Shown: positions 1 through 6,667 of the stretch, in pieces
Layout of the letters: each line of letters opens with the position of its first letter
How positions within the stretch are numbered: the stretch's first letter is position 1
DNA from: Boseongicola sp. SB0662_bin_57
GTDB taxonomy: Bacteria > Pseudomonadota > Alphaproteobacteria > Rhodobacterales > Rhodobacteraceae
DNA: 9,031 nt
Assembly: GCA_009839535.1 (NCBI GenBank)
Contig: VXPN01000522.1
Coordinates: forward strand, 1 to 9,031
Reading direction: 5' to 3'
Made by a program: the position numbers and the translations under genes
The notes under the pieces: generated by a model
Told to the model about the DNA's origin: nothing
Seen by the model: the letters and a program-made list of their open reading frames with translations, nothing else
The model's database searches: none

Positions 1-184
1 GGATCGCGCGCATCGAGGATTCTGCATTCCTGTCAGCAATTGTAACCGGGTCAAAGTGTTCGCTCTTGCTTTCGGCGGTCAGATGCCGTGCGCGGAAGTG
101 GCGCAAAGTCTCCTCCCGCGCGGCATCGGCCAGACGCTCGGCCACGGACCAGAGCTCAACGCTTTCCGTGTCGCCTGCCGGCAT
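1..184 (-). CDS. hisN: Histidinol-phosphatase (inositol monophosphatase family), N-terminal part, cut by window edge
   Basis: This is the 5' end of a gene that runs off the left edge; 61 codons are visible. It should encode an Mg2+-dependent phosphatase of the inositol monophosphatase superfamily, the HisN type that converts L-histidinol phosphate to L-histidinol in histidine synthesis in the cytoplasm. The visible part has the helical N-terminus typical of the family (LADAAREETLRHFR, residues 18-31), followed by FDPVTIADRNAE at residues 44-55, which matches the conserved DPVT-x-ADR-x-AE block that precedes the metal-binding residues. The catalytic E and D-P-x-D-G-T motifs lie outside the window. 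The ATG at 184-182 is preceded by AGGGGGTGG a few bases upstream, a good ribosome binding site, which supports this start. A sister inositol monophosphatase (suhB/cysQ-like) cannot be fully excluded without the rest, but the DPVT-x-ADR wording favours HisN. Confidence 0.82.
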   Translation of the reverse strand, partial: MPAGDTESVELWSVAERLADAAREETLRHFRARHLTAESKSEHFDPVTIADRNAESSMRAI

Positions 185-213
185 TGGCCACCCCCTGAGT
201 GCATGCCCAATGC

Positions 214-242
214 GGCGTATTCCGCAGACCTTGCGCCGTCAA
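214..242 (-). promoter_or_regulatory. Weak sigma70-like promoter candidate for hisN
   Basis: On the minus strand TTGACG (242-237) matches five of six bases of the -35 consensus. After a 17-base spacer comes TACGCC (219-214), a poor -10 match. The element lies about 30 bases upstream of the hisN start and nothing better was seen between the two genes. It is a motif match only. Confidence 0.22.
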
Positions 243-487
243 GCCTCGCTTCTCCGTTACAAGAGGCAAATCGGGGCAAGGCGTTCTGCACGGTGTTGCC
301 AATCGCAGATCCACGGTCAAGTGCATGAAATTTCAGGATAGTGCCCACGACGGCCCGCGATGGGCCTGGCAACCAGTCGAATCCCCCGGTTCTGGCGGCG
401 AATGCCGTGACGGACCTGCTCCGGATGGCCAGCGGATGCAGACCTGCCGACGCAGGAAATGCGGACCGGAGAGTGGTCGCGTGAACA

Positions 488-524
488 GCGAAAGACATCC
501 TGGCATCGGACCCGCTGCCAGATG
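488..524 (-). terminator. Candidate intrinsic terminator of the PiT-GPP34 operon
   Basis: Read on the minus strand, about 30 bases after the GPP34 stop codon, CATCTGGCA (524-516) can pair with TGCCAGGATG (506-497), giving nine base pairs with one bulged G around a loop of about ten bases. A short T-rich run, TCTTTC, follows. The bulge and the short T-run make it a moderate rather than strong terminator. Confidence 0.38.
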
Positions 525-555
525 ACGTGCCATTGGGTGGCAGACTGGTGGAGGT

Positions 556-1197
556 TCATTCCTTGTCGAGTTTGGCTGCGGCAGGCTGGACGGCCACCTC
601 AATTGCTTCAAGGAAGACCCGGCCGATCAATTCGACCCGGCGCAACAGGTCGATGCGTGCTTTCGCTGCATCCAGTTCGTGGACGGACAGAATATGGGGA
701 ACAAGCCCGCAGCCGTCGGCAAGCGCCACGATCATGACATCCTTCGGATCCGGGATCGAATCGGCGAGCAGCGCCGACTTGATCCGCCCAGTCAGCCCGC
801 GTTCCGTCGCCTCATCCTTGAGCAAGTAATGCCTTGTCCCGAATATCCCCAAGTAACGATCGTCGCTGAGTTCCAGAATGCGGTTATCGATCAATCGCGT
901 CAATGCCGTGTTCCGAATTTCGTCAGCGTGCCGGGTGGCGTGTCTGACCCAATGAAGAGCGTCGTAGGTCCGGTCGGCACGAGCAATCTCGGCGAGCAAC
1001 GGATCCAGCAATTGATCTCCCACGGGCGTGAAGTCGATCACGAACAGTCGCTGGGCATCCGTGTCGATGCGATGTTCCAGCGCCAGATCCATCAATACAG
1101 CGCCGCCCAACGCGTACCGAACAGACCATTCGGGCGCTCGCGAAAGCGCCCCATGGTCGTCTCGGAGCAAAAGCAGGAGTTCCTCGGCGAGTCTCAT
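556..1197 (-). CDS. GPP34/GOLPH3-family protein
   Basis: The 213-residue product matches the GPP34 (Golgi phosphoprotein 3, Vps74) family. It opens with MRLAEELLLLLRDDHGAL, the family's typical LAEELLLL-x-DD-x-x-G start, followed by a RYALGGAVLMDLALEHRI segment (residues 27-44) matching the G-G-A-x-L-x-D/E-L helix, then LTRLIDNRILE (99-109) and a C-terminal mostly helical half. Length is close to the usual 200-230 residues. No signal peptide or membrane segment is visible, so it is probably cytoplasmic, perhaps peripheral on the membrane. In eukaryotes the family binds phosphatidylinositol 4-phosphate and retains glycosyltransferases in the Golgi; the bacterial role is largely unknown. An in-frame extension to 1284 exists, but the start at 1197 is preferred: the family begins exactly there and GGGAGGTG (1212-1205) sits seven bases upstream. 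The ATG shares one base with the PiT stop (TGATG), so translation is probably coupled and a link to phosphate uptake is inferred. Confidence 0.85.
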   Translation of the reverse strand: MRLAEELLLLLRDDHGALSRAPEWSVRYALGGAVLMDLALEHRIDTDAQRLFVIDFTPVGDQLLDPLLAEIARADRTYDALHWVRHATRHADEIRNTALTRLIDNRILELSDDRYLGIFGTRHYLLKDEATERGLTGRIKSALLADSIPDPKDVMIVALADGCGLVPHILSVHELDAAKARIDLLRRVELIGRVFLEAIEVAVQPAAAKLDKE

Positions 1198-2471
1198 CAG
1201 TCTGCACCTCCCAGGAACATTGCCGCCAGAAGGTAGTAGAACATCACCGCGATCGCCGCACCTACGGGAAGCGTGACAACCCATGACACGAAAATCGTGC
1301 GGACCACGCCGAATTCCAGTTCACCGACGCCGCGCGCAAGGCCAACCCCCAGCACGGCGCCCACCAGCGTCTGGGTCGTTGAAACTGGCAAACCGGTGCC
1401 GCTGGCCACCACGACCGTCGACGCGGCCGCAAGTTCGGCGGCGAATCCGCGGCTGGGCGTGAGTTCGGTGATCTTCCGGCCAATCGTGGCCATGACCCGG
1501 TAGCCGAATGTTGCCAGTCCGACCACGATGCCGCCCGCTCCCATGAGCAGGACCCAGACCGGAACCGCTGACTTGGCGGCCACTCCGCCTGTCGCCACCA
1601 CTCCGATAATCGCCGCGACGGGTCCGATCGCGTTGGCGACATCATTGGAGCCGTGGGCGAACGCCATGCCCGACGCAGTGACGATCATCAGGATGCCAAA
1701 AACCCTCTCCACATCGTCAAAGCGCGACTGCCTTCCTGTCGGGAACTCAAGACTCGGGAAACCCAACCGATAGACCAACACGCGGCCGATCATGGCGATG
1801 ATGCCAGCGACCATCACGGAAAAAATCAGGGCGACCGGCATGCTCAGGTCCAATCCGACATGCTTAAGGCCCTTGATGAAGGTCACGGCCGAAGTGATGA
1901 ACACTGCAGCAAAGATGTAGACGGGAACATAGCGGCACGCAAAGTAGGCTGGATCGCTCTTGTCAAAGATCAGGCGCTGCACGCTAAGCACGAGGCAAAA
2001 CGAGATCACTCCAGCAAGAACAGGGGTAACCACCCAACTCGCGGCAATGACCGCTACGTCCCACCAGTGCACGGCCTCAAAGCCGATCGCGACCACGGCA
2101 AATCCGATTATGGCTCCGACGATCGAGTGTGTCGTTGACACTGGCCAGCCAAACGCCGACGCGACCGTCAGCCAAACGGAAGCCGCAAGAAGCGCTGACA
2201 GCATGCCGACAACAAGGAGATCCGGGTCATGCTCAAGTGTTTCCGCGTCGATGATGCCCTTGCGAATCGTGGAAGTCACCTCGCCACCAGCCAGAAATGC
2301 CCCGAGGAATTCGAACACTGCGGCGATCACGATCGCCCCACCGACAGTAATTGCACCAGATCCAACTGACGTCCCCATCGAATTCGCCACGTCGTTGGCA
2401 CCGATGGCCCAAGCCATGTAGAGTCCGGCGATGATCGCCATGGCCAGGATGACAACGAGACTTACATCCAT
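1197..2471 (-). CDS. Inorganic phosphate transporter, PiT family
   Basis: The 424-residue polytopic membrane protein belongs to the PiT (Pho-4) family of low-affinity, cation-coupled phosphate symporters; bacterial members take up neutral metal-phosphate complexes with H+. The family's internal duplication is plain: GANDVANS at residues 24-31 recurs as GSNDVANA at 274-281, and PVSTTHSIVGA at 110-120 recurs as PVSTTQTLVGA at 362-372. These carry the phosphate- and cation-binding residues. About ten to twelve hydrophobic segments are separated by one long polar loop near residues 235-255. A GTG start at 2492 is possible and would add seven residues, but the ATG at 2471 has GGGAG nine bases upstream while the GTG has no such site. 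No clear Pho box was seen upstream. PiT genes are commonly paired with a PhoU-like DUF47 regulator; here the partner is the GPP34 protein. Confidence 0.95.
   Translation of the reverse strand: MDVSLVVILAMAIIAGLYMAWAIGANDVANSMGTSVGSGAITVGGAIVIAAVFEFLGAFLAGGEVTSTIRKGIIDAETLEHDPDLLVVGMLSALLAASVWLTVASAFGWPVSTTHSIVGAIIGFAVVAIGFEAVHWWDVAVIAASWVVTPVLAGVISFCLVLSVQRLIFDKSDPAYFACRYVPVYIFAAVFITSAVTFIKGLKHVGLDLSMPVALIFSVMVAGIIAMIGRVLVYRLGFPSLEFPTGRQSRFDDVERVFGILMIVTASGMAFAHGSNDVANAIGPVAAIIGVVATGGVAAKSAVPVWVLLMGAGGIVVGLATFGYRVMATIGRKITELTPSRGFAAELAAASTVVVASGTGLPVSTTQTLVGAVLGVGLARGVGELEFGVVRTIFVSWVVTLPVGAAIAVMFYYLLAAMFLGGAD
1205..1212 (-). promoter_or_regulatory. Ribosome binding site fixing the GPP34 start
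   Basis: GGGAGGTG on the minus strand lies inside the last codons of the PiT gene, seven bases before the ATG at 1197. It is close to the full anti-Shine-Dalgarno complement and decides against the longer in-frame start at 1284. Confidence 0.7.
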
Positions 2472-2604
2472 GGAACGCGACTCCCGGTCCACGGCTTGCG
2501 CAACAGAGCATGTGCGATCGGGTCTGGCAGTGGGCGGAGTCCTGCACTTGACACCAGCCCCTCGGCAACTTGATCCCGGGTCATGCAGTTCGACCCAACA
2601 TGAT

Positions 2605-2700
2605 TCAAATCTCGGAATTCCAGGAATACATCGTCAAAGCCGAGCCGCCGGCGCCGCCCAGAACAAAAGCGGCAGCCTTGGCGATTTTGATCGTGAACAT
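2605..2700 (-). CDS. Possible small hydrophobic peptide, 31 residues
   Basis: On the minus strand an ATG at 2700 opens a 31-codon frame ending at TGA 2607-2605. The product begins MFTIKIAKAAAFVLGGAGG and then SALTMYSWNSEI: two lysines, a hydrophobic Ala/Gly-rich core with GxxxG-like spacing, and a short polar tail. This resembles a single-pass membrane peptide or a signal peptide without cargo. GGAAA directly before the ATG is too close for a normal ribosome binding site. The frame could be chance, a remnant of an exported protein or a real small membrane protein; nothing in the window decides this. Confidence 0.22.
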   Translation of the reverse strand: MFTIKIAKAAAFVLGGAGGSALTMYSWNSEI

Positions 2701-3031
2701 TTTCCGCAAAGGGTGAAGCGCATGGATCTTCCTGCTGGTGAACGAATTCAACTGGTCAATTCACATCCTGCATTTTGTTCCGGGATGACGGGGTCGGCAA
2801 CGCCCCGCCAAGCCAGCCGCACGCCAGACATGCTGACGCTTTCTCAAAGTGCAATGGCGGCTGGTTCATTGTCAATCGACGTCCCGAAATGCCCATGCGG
2901 GCGCGAGGACTTCCGGAACTTCGGCACCGCGCAACGAATTTGCAGGGTCGCAGGCAGGCGAAGCATCTTGCCAGGTGCCCGCGTGCGCGCGGAACCGGAA
3001 TGAGAGCGAATGGCCTTTTGCCATCTGAAGG

Positions 3032-3059
3032 TTGAAATTTACGCCGATTTTGCCATATT
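3032..3059 (+). promoter_or_regulatory. Sigma70-like promoter candidate for the BI-1 gene
   Basis: TTGAAA (3032-3037) matches five of six -35 bases and CATATT (3054-3059) matches four of six -10 bases with a 16-base spacer. It lies in an AT-richer patch about 50 bases before the start codon, the expected place. This is a motif match only. Confidence 0.35.
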
Positions 3060-3110
3060 GCCTTTCGAAAGCCGTACTCCGGCACGTTGAGACAGGAAGG
3101 AGCACAATTG

Positions 3111-3851
3111 ATGGACAGGTACGACACCATCCATACGACCACGACGGACGCGCAATCGACCGAGATCCACGAAGGTCTGCGCGCGCACATGAACAAGGTC
3201 TACGGCATCATGTCCATAGGCATGCTGGTGACGGCAGCCGTGGCTTGGGCCGTTGGCACGAGCGATGCGCTCTCGGCGATTTTCCGTGATCCGATTACCG
3301 GAAGCCCGAACATTCTAGGCTGGGTCGCGATGTTTCTCCCGCTGGGAATGGTCTTCCTCTTCGGTGGCATGATCAACCGGATTTCGGCAGCTGCAGCACA
3401 AACCTTCTTCTACGTGTTTGCGGCGGCCATGGGTCTCTCGATCTCCTGGATATTTGCCGTCTTCACAGGCATATCGATCGCCCAGACATTCGTCGCGACT
3501 TCAGCCGGTTTCGCGGCGCTCAGCCTTTGGGGCTACACGACACAACGCGACCTTTCAGGTCTTGGGTCATTCCTCATGATGGGCCTGATCGGCTTGATCA
3601 TCGCAATGGTGATCAACCTCTTCGTGGCGTCGAGCGCCCTGGCATTCGCCGTTTCGGTGATCGGCGTCCTGATCTTCGCGGGCCTCACCGCCTATGACAC
3701 CCAAAGGATCAAGACGGACTACCTGGCCCATGCCCATGCCATGGATCAAGAATGGCTCGAGAAGTCGGCGATCATGGGGGCACTGAGCCTCTATCTCGAC
3801 TTCATCAACCTCTTCATGTTCCTGCTACAGTTCATGGGCAGCCGCGAATAG
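3111..3851 (+). CDS. Bax inhibitor-1/YccA (TMBIM) family membrane protein
   Basis: The 246-residue product is a member of the BI-1 (Bax1-I, TMBIM) family. A polar N-terminus of about 28 residues is followed by seven hydrophobic segments, roughly at 31-49, 66-87, 96-117, 121-140, 151-171, 174-193 and 219-242. Family signatures are GYTTQRDLSGLGSFL (141-155), AYDTQRIK (194-201) and SLYLDFINLF (226-235). Asp196 and Asp230 are the likely equivalents of the aspartate pair that forms the pH-sensitive gate in the Bacillus relative YetJ; that mapping is inferred. Bacterial members are inner-membrane proteins reported to leak Ca2+ or, for YccA, to interact with the protease FtsH. The ATG at 3111 is chosen because AAGGAG (3097-3102) lies eight bases upstream; a TTG at 3087 would include that site in the coding region. 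An intrinsic terminator follows, so it is probably transcribed alone. Confidence 0.93.
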   Translation: MDRYDTIHTTTTDAQSTEIHEGLRAHMNKVYGIMSIGMLVTAAVAWAVGTSDALSAIFRDPITGSPNILGWVAMFLPLGMVFLFGGMINRISAAAAQTFFYVFAAAMGLSISWIFAVFTGISIAQTFVATSAGFAALSLWGYTTQRDLSGLGSFLMMGLIGLIIAMVINLFVASSALAFAVSVIGVLIFAGLTAYDTQRIKTDYLAHAHAMDQEWLEKSAIMGALSLYLDFINLFMFLLQFMGSRE

Positions 3852-3872
3852 CGGCGCTTGGGAAGTGTTGAC

Positions 3873-3905
3873 ATGGGCCGGTCCTTGCACCGGCCCATTC
3901 CTTTT
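3873..3905 (+). terminator. Intrinsic terminator after the BI-1 gene
   Basis: ATGGGCCGGT (3873-3882) and ACCGGCCCAT (3889-3898) form a perfect ten-base-pair, GC-rich stem with a six-base loop, followed by TCCTTTT. It lies about 20 bases after the stop codon, the classic layout of a Rho-independent terminator, and separates this gene from lon. Confidence 0.88.
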
Positions 3906-4008
3906 CGCCGGGGCGAATTCCGGATGCAAGCACCTCGAAATTGGCATGTTCATGCCAGCGTGCTTGCCTTTTGCGGTCGCGAACAGCAAACTTGATCCGC
4001 GAGCATAG

Positions 4009-4037
4009 GTTGAAGGTCACCGGACCCGCACCCAATT
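4009..4037 (+). promoter_or_regulatory. Heat-shock (sigma32-like) promoter candidate for lon
   Basis: GTTGAAG (4009-4015) resembles the sigma32 -35 element CTTGAAA, and ACCCAATT (4030-4037) resembles the -10 element CCCCATNT, with a 14-base spacer within the accepted range. The start codon of lon is about 75 bases downstream. Lon is a classic sigma32-controlled protease in proteobacteria, which makes the match plausible, but two mismatches in the -35 and two in the -10 leave it uncertain. Confidence 0.35.
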
Positions 4038-4092
4038 ACAGAATTCGTAATCAGGAGAAGGACCGCACCGCAGTCATCGCGTCCGGGCCTTC

Positions 4093-4116
4093 ATGCAAGA
4101 CAGGAAAGTTCCATGA
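4093..4116 (+). CDS. Possible 7-codon leader ORF overlapping the lon start
   Basis: An ATG at 4093 opens a seven-residue frame (MQDRKVP) whose TGA at 4114-4116 overlaps the lon ATG in an ATGA arrangement. The lon ribosome binding site lies inside it. No ribosome binding site precedes the leader ATG itself, so it may be a coincidence. If translated, terminating ribosomes would arrive exactly at the lon start. Confidence 0.2.
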   Translation: MQDRKVP

Positions 4117-6524
4117 CGAGGCCACTGCCAACGCCCTTCCCCGTGCTCCCCCTCAGGGACATTGTCGTGTTTCCACACATGATCGTCCCGCTGTTCGTTG
4201 GACGTGAAAAGTCGGTGCGCGCGCTGGACGAGGTGATGCGGGAAGACAAGCAGATCCTGCTTTCAAGCCAAATTGATCCTGCCAACGATGACCCGGAAGT
4301 TGACGGCATCTATGAGGTCGGTGTGCTGGCCAATGTCCTGCAACTCCTGAAGTTGCCCGACGGTACCGTCAAGGTGCTGGTTGAAGGGCGAGACCGCGTA
4401 CGCATCACGAAGTACCTGGACAACGACAGCTACTTCGAGGCGCACGCCGAGGCGCTGGAAGAAGAAGACGGCGACAAGGCTGCCATCCAGGCTCTGGTCG
4501 GCTCGGTGGCAAAGGAATTCGAACGCTACGTGAAGGTCAGGAAGAACGTCTCCGAAGAAGCGCTGTATCAGGTCTCGGAAAGCAAGGATGCGTCAAAGCT
4601 GGCAGATCTCGTCTCAGGTCATCTCAGCGTCGAAATCGAGAAGCGGCAGGCGCTTCTGGAAACGCTGTCGGTCGCGGAAAGACTCGAGGCGGTCTACGGC
4701 CTCATCCAGGGCGAGCTGGAAGTCCTGCAGGTGGAGAAGAAGATCAAGACCCGCGTCAGGTCCCAGATGGAGCGGACGCAAAAGGAATATTACCTGAATG
4801 AGCAGATGAAGGCCATTCAGAAGGAGCTTGGCGACGGCGAGGACGGTTCAAACGAAATCACCGAAATCGAGGAGAAGATCGCCGGCACGAAGCTTTCCAA
4901 GGAAGCCCGTGACAAGGCGGAGGGCGAACTGAAGAAGCTCAAGTCCATGTCGCCGATGAGCGCCGAAGCGACTGTGGTACGCAACTACCTGGACTGGATG
5001 CTTGCGATTCCGTGGGGCGTGAAGTCCCGGGTCAAAAAGGATCTGGGCCGAGCGCAGAAGGTTCTCGACGGCGATCACTACGGATTGGAAAAGGTCAAGG
5101 AACGAATCGTCGAATACCTCGCCGTCCAGCAGAGGGCCAAGAAGCTGAAGGGGCCGATCCTCTGTCTCGTCGGACCACCGGGCGTCGGAAAGACCTCGCT
5201 CGGAAAGTCGGTGGCGAAGGCAACCGGCCGCGAGTTCATTCGCATCAGCCTTGGCGGCGTGCGTGACGAGGCGGAAATCCGCGGGCACAGGCGAACCTAC
5301 ATCGGTTCGATGCCCGGCAAGATCATCCAGGGCATGAAGAAGGCCAAGACCGTCAACCCGCTCATCCTGCTCGACGAGATCGACAAGATGGGACACGACT
5401 TTCGGGGAGATCCCGCGTCGGCGATGCTGGAAGTCCTGGATCCCGAGCAGAACTCGACATTCACCGATCACTACATGGAGATCGAGTACGATCTCTCAAA
5501 TGTCATGTTTCTGACGACCGCGAACACCTACAACATGCCAAGCCCCCTTCTGGACCGGATGGAAATCATTCCGCTTGCGGGCTACACGGAAGACGAAAAG
5601 CGCGAGATCGCAAAGCAGCATCTGCTTGAAAAGCAGACCAAGGGCCACGGCCTCAAGGCGTCCGAATTCGAGCTGTCGGAAGAGGCCCTCACCGAAATCA
5701 TCCGCACTTATACGCGCGAAGCCGGTGTCCGGAACCTTGAACGCGAGATCGCGAAACTTGCGCGCAAGGCCGTGACCCGGATTGTTAGGAAGGAAGACAG
5801 GAAGGTCGTTGTGACTCCAGAAAGGCTGGAAGACTTCCTCGGCGTCAAGAAATTCCGCTACGGGCTGGCCGAGAAGTCCGATCAGGTGGGCGCCGTCACG
5901 GGCCTCGCCTGGACCCAGACCGGAGGTGACCTTCTGTCGGTGGAGGCCCTGACGCTTCCCGGAAAGGGAAGAATGAAAACAACCGGAAAGCTTGGCGACG
6001 TGATGAAGGAGTCCATCGACGCCGCTTCGAGCTTTGCGCGGTCAATCGCGCCGTCAATCGGCGTGCGGCCAACCCGGTTCGACACGATGGACATCCACGT
6101 TCACGTGCCGGAGGGCGCGACGCCGAAGGACGGCCCGTCGGCGGGCATTGCGATGGTCACCTCGATCGTTTCGGTGCTTACGCAGATTCCTGTCCGAAAG
6201 GACATCGCAATGACCGGCGAGATAACGCTGCGCGGCAACGTCCTGGCAATTGGCGGCCTGAAGGAAAAACTGCTGGCCGCCCGTCGCGGCGGCGTCTCCA
6301 CGGTCTTGATGCCGGAAGAGAACGAGAAGGACCTGCCGGAGATCCCCGACAACGTGAAGGATGGATTGACGATCATTCCCGTCTCGACGGTATCCGAAGT
6401 CCTGAAGCACGCACTTGTCCGGCAGCCGGAGCCTATCGACTGGGACGAAGAGGCCGAGCAGGCCGCACTGGCCCAGCGCGCGACGGCGGCCCGATCCGGC
6501 GAAACCGGGGTAATGACCCACTGA
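4113..6524 (+). CDS. lon: ATP-dependent endopeptidase La (LonA)
   Basis: The 803-residue protein is a complete LonA protease, slightly longer than the 784 residues of the E. coli enzyme. It forms a cytoplasmic hexamer that unfolds and degrades damaged and specific regulatory proteins using ATP. The N-terminal substrate-recognition domain covers about residues 10-205 (starting PVLPLRDIVVFPHMIVPLFVG), followed by a coiled-coil region to about 300. The AAA+ module has Walker A GPPGVGKT at 354-361, Walker B ILLDEID at 418-424, and a sensor region near 465-485. The C-terminal protease domain (about 590-770) carries the catalytic Ser676 in PKDGPSAG and Lys719 in GGLKEKL, matching the E. coli Ser679/Lys722 pair. 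A Glu/Ala-rich tail after residue 772 is extra. The ATG at 4113 has AGGAA (4102-4106) six bases upstream. The gene stands alone between a terminator and a convergent operon, without clpX or hupB beside it as is common elsewhere. Confidence 0.98.
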   Translation: MTRPLPTPFPVLPLRDIVVFPHMIVPLFVGREKSVRALDEVMREDKQILLSSQIDPANDDPEVDGIYEVGVLANVLQLLKLPDGTVKVLVEGRDRVRITKYLDNDSYFEAHAEALEEEDGDKAAIQALVGSVAKEFERYVKVRKNVSEEALYQVSESKDASKLADLVSGHLSVEIEKRQALLETLSVAERLEAVYGLIQGELEVLQVEKKIKTRVRSQMERTQKEYYLNEQMKAIQKELGDGEDGSNEITEIEEKIAGTKLSKEARDKAEGELKKLKSMSPMSAEATVVRNYLDWMLAIPWGVKSRVKKDLGRAQKVLDGDHYGLEKVKERIVEYLAVQQRAKKLKGPILCLVGPPGVGKTSLGKSVAKATGREFIRISLGGVRDEAEIRGHRRTYIGSMPGKIIQGMKKAKTVNPLILLDEIDKMGHDFRGDPASAMLEVLDPEQNSTFTDHYMEIEYDLSNVMFLTTANTYNMPSPLLDRMEIIPLAGYTEDEKREIAKQHLLEKQTKGHGLKASEFELSEEALTEIIRTYTREAGVRNLEREIAKLARKAVTRIVRKEDRKVVVTPERLEDFLGVKKFRYGLAEKSDQVGAVTGLAWTQTGGDLLSVEALTLPGKGRMKTTGKLGDVMKESIDAASSFARSIAPSIGVRPTRFDTMDIHVHVPEGATPKDGPSAGIAMVTSIVSVLTQIPVRKDIAMTGEITLRGNVLAIGGLKEKLLAARRGGVSTVLMPEENEKDLPEIPDNVKDGLTIIPVSTVSEVLKHALVRQPEPIDWDEEAEQAALAQRATAARSGETGVMTH

Positions 6525-6576
6525 AACAAGCTGGCCGAGCCCTTTCTCGTCGCGGCGGCGCGTCCGTCATTCGCTG

Positions 6577-6598
6577 AACCGCGGGCAACGGTTTCTTT
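6577..6598 (+). terminator. Weak terminator candidate after lon
   Basis: AACCG (6577-6581) pairs with CGGTT (6589-6593) around a seven-base loop and is followed by TCTTT. The stem is only five base pairs. A second five-base-pair hairpin, GCTGC/GCAGC at 6613-6626, follows without a T-run. Both lie in the 143-base space between convergent genes, where termination on both strands is expected. Confidence 0.28.
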
Positions 6599-6667
6599 GC
6601 AATGACATGACTGCTGCAATCGCAGCTTGGGCGGCGATGGCGAATTGGTCGTGCTGCAGCGCACGCA

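Larger units (their letters stand above)
185..555. other. 371-base intergenic region without a convincing gene
   Basis: This stretch lies between the hisN start and the end of the GPP34 gene. Open frames exist on both strands, but their products are rich in Arg, Cys, Trp and Pro, show no recognisable domain and overlap each other, which is usual for random frames in GC-rich DNA. No tRNA-like T-arm with matching stems was found. Besides the promoter and terminator candidates listed separately, there are two short perfect hairpins, GGCCC/GGGCC at 352-366 and CCTGC/GCAGG at 443-456, with no T-run next to them and no assignable role. Confidence 0.6.
2472..3110. other. 639-base gap between divergent PiT and BI-1 genes
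   Basis: No protein of recognisable family is encoded here on either strand. Contents that can be named are a doubtful 31-codon hydrophobic ORF (2605-2700, minus), a candidate promoter for the BI-1 gene (3032-3059) and a perfect octamer palindrome TTCCGGAA within 2910-2920. Open frames such as 2722-3003 (plus) have a vague ribosome binding site but compositionally odd products. The gap is large for a compact bacterial chromosome and should contain the promoter of the PiT operon, which could not be located with confidence. Confidence 0.6.

Noticed and set aside
355..395. A minus-strand GGGGGATTCGACTGG resembling part of a tRNA T-arm or tmRNA 5' end.
   Set aside because: The T-stem does not pair on the other side of the loop, and no acceptor, D or anticodon arm fits at the right distance.
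79..498. A 139-codon minus-strand frame covering the hisN start and upstream region.
   Set aside because: It overlaps the real hisN frame (1-184), which has a family motif and a ribosome binding site. The product is compositionally random with no domain.
1198..1284. An extended GPP34 start at 1284, adding 29 residues.
   Set aside because: The extra part is the PiT 3' end in another frame, has no family similarity, and the start at 1197 has a near-perfect ribosome binding site.
2520..2600. A search for a Pho box upstream of the PiT gene; GTGTCAA is seen once on the minus strand.
   Set aside because: A Pho box needs tandem CTGTCAT-like repeats with a four-base spacer; only one imperfect half was found.
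2722..3003. A 93-codon plus-strand frame (MDLPAGERIQLVNS...) with a weak GGGTGA before its ATG.
   Set aside because: No recognisable family, mixed composition with many Arg, Ser and Cys, overlapping open frames on both strands and no following terminator. Too weak to annotate as a gene.
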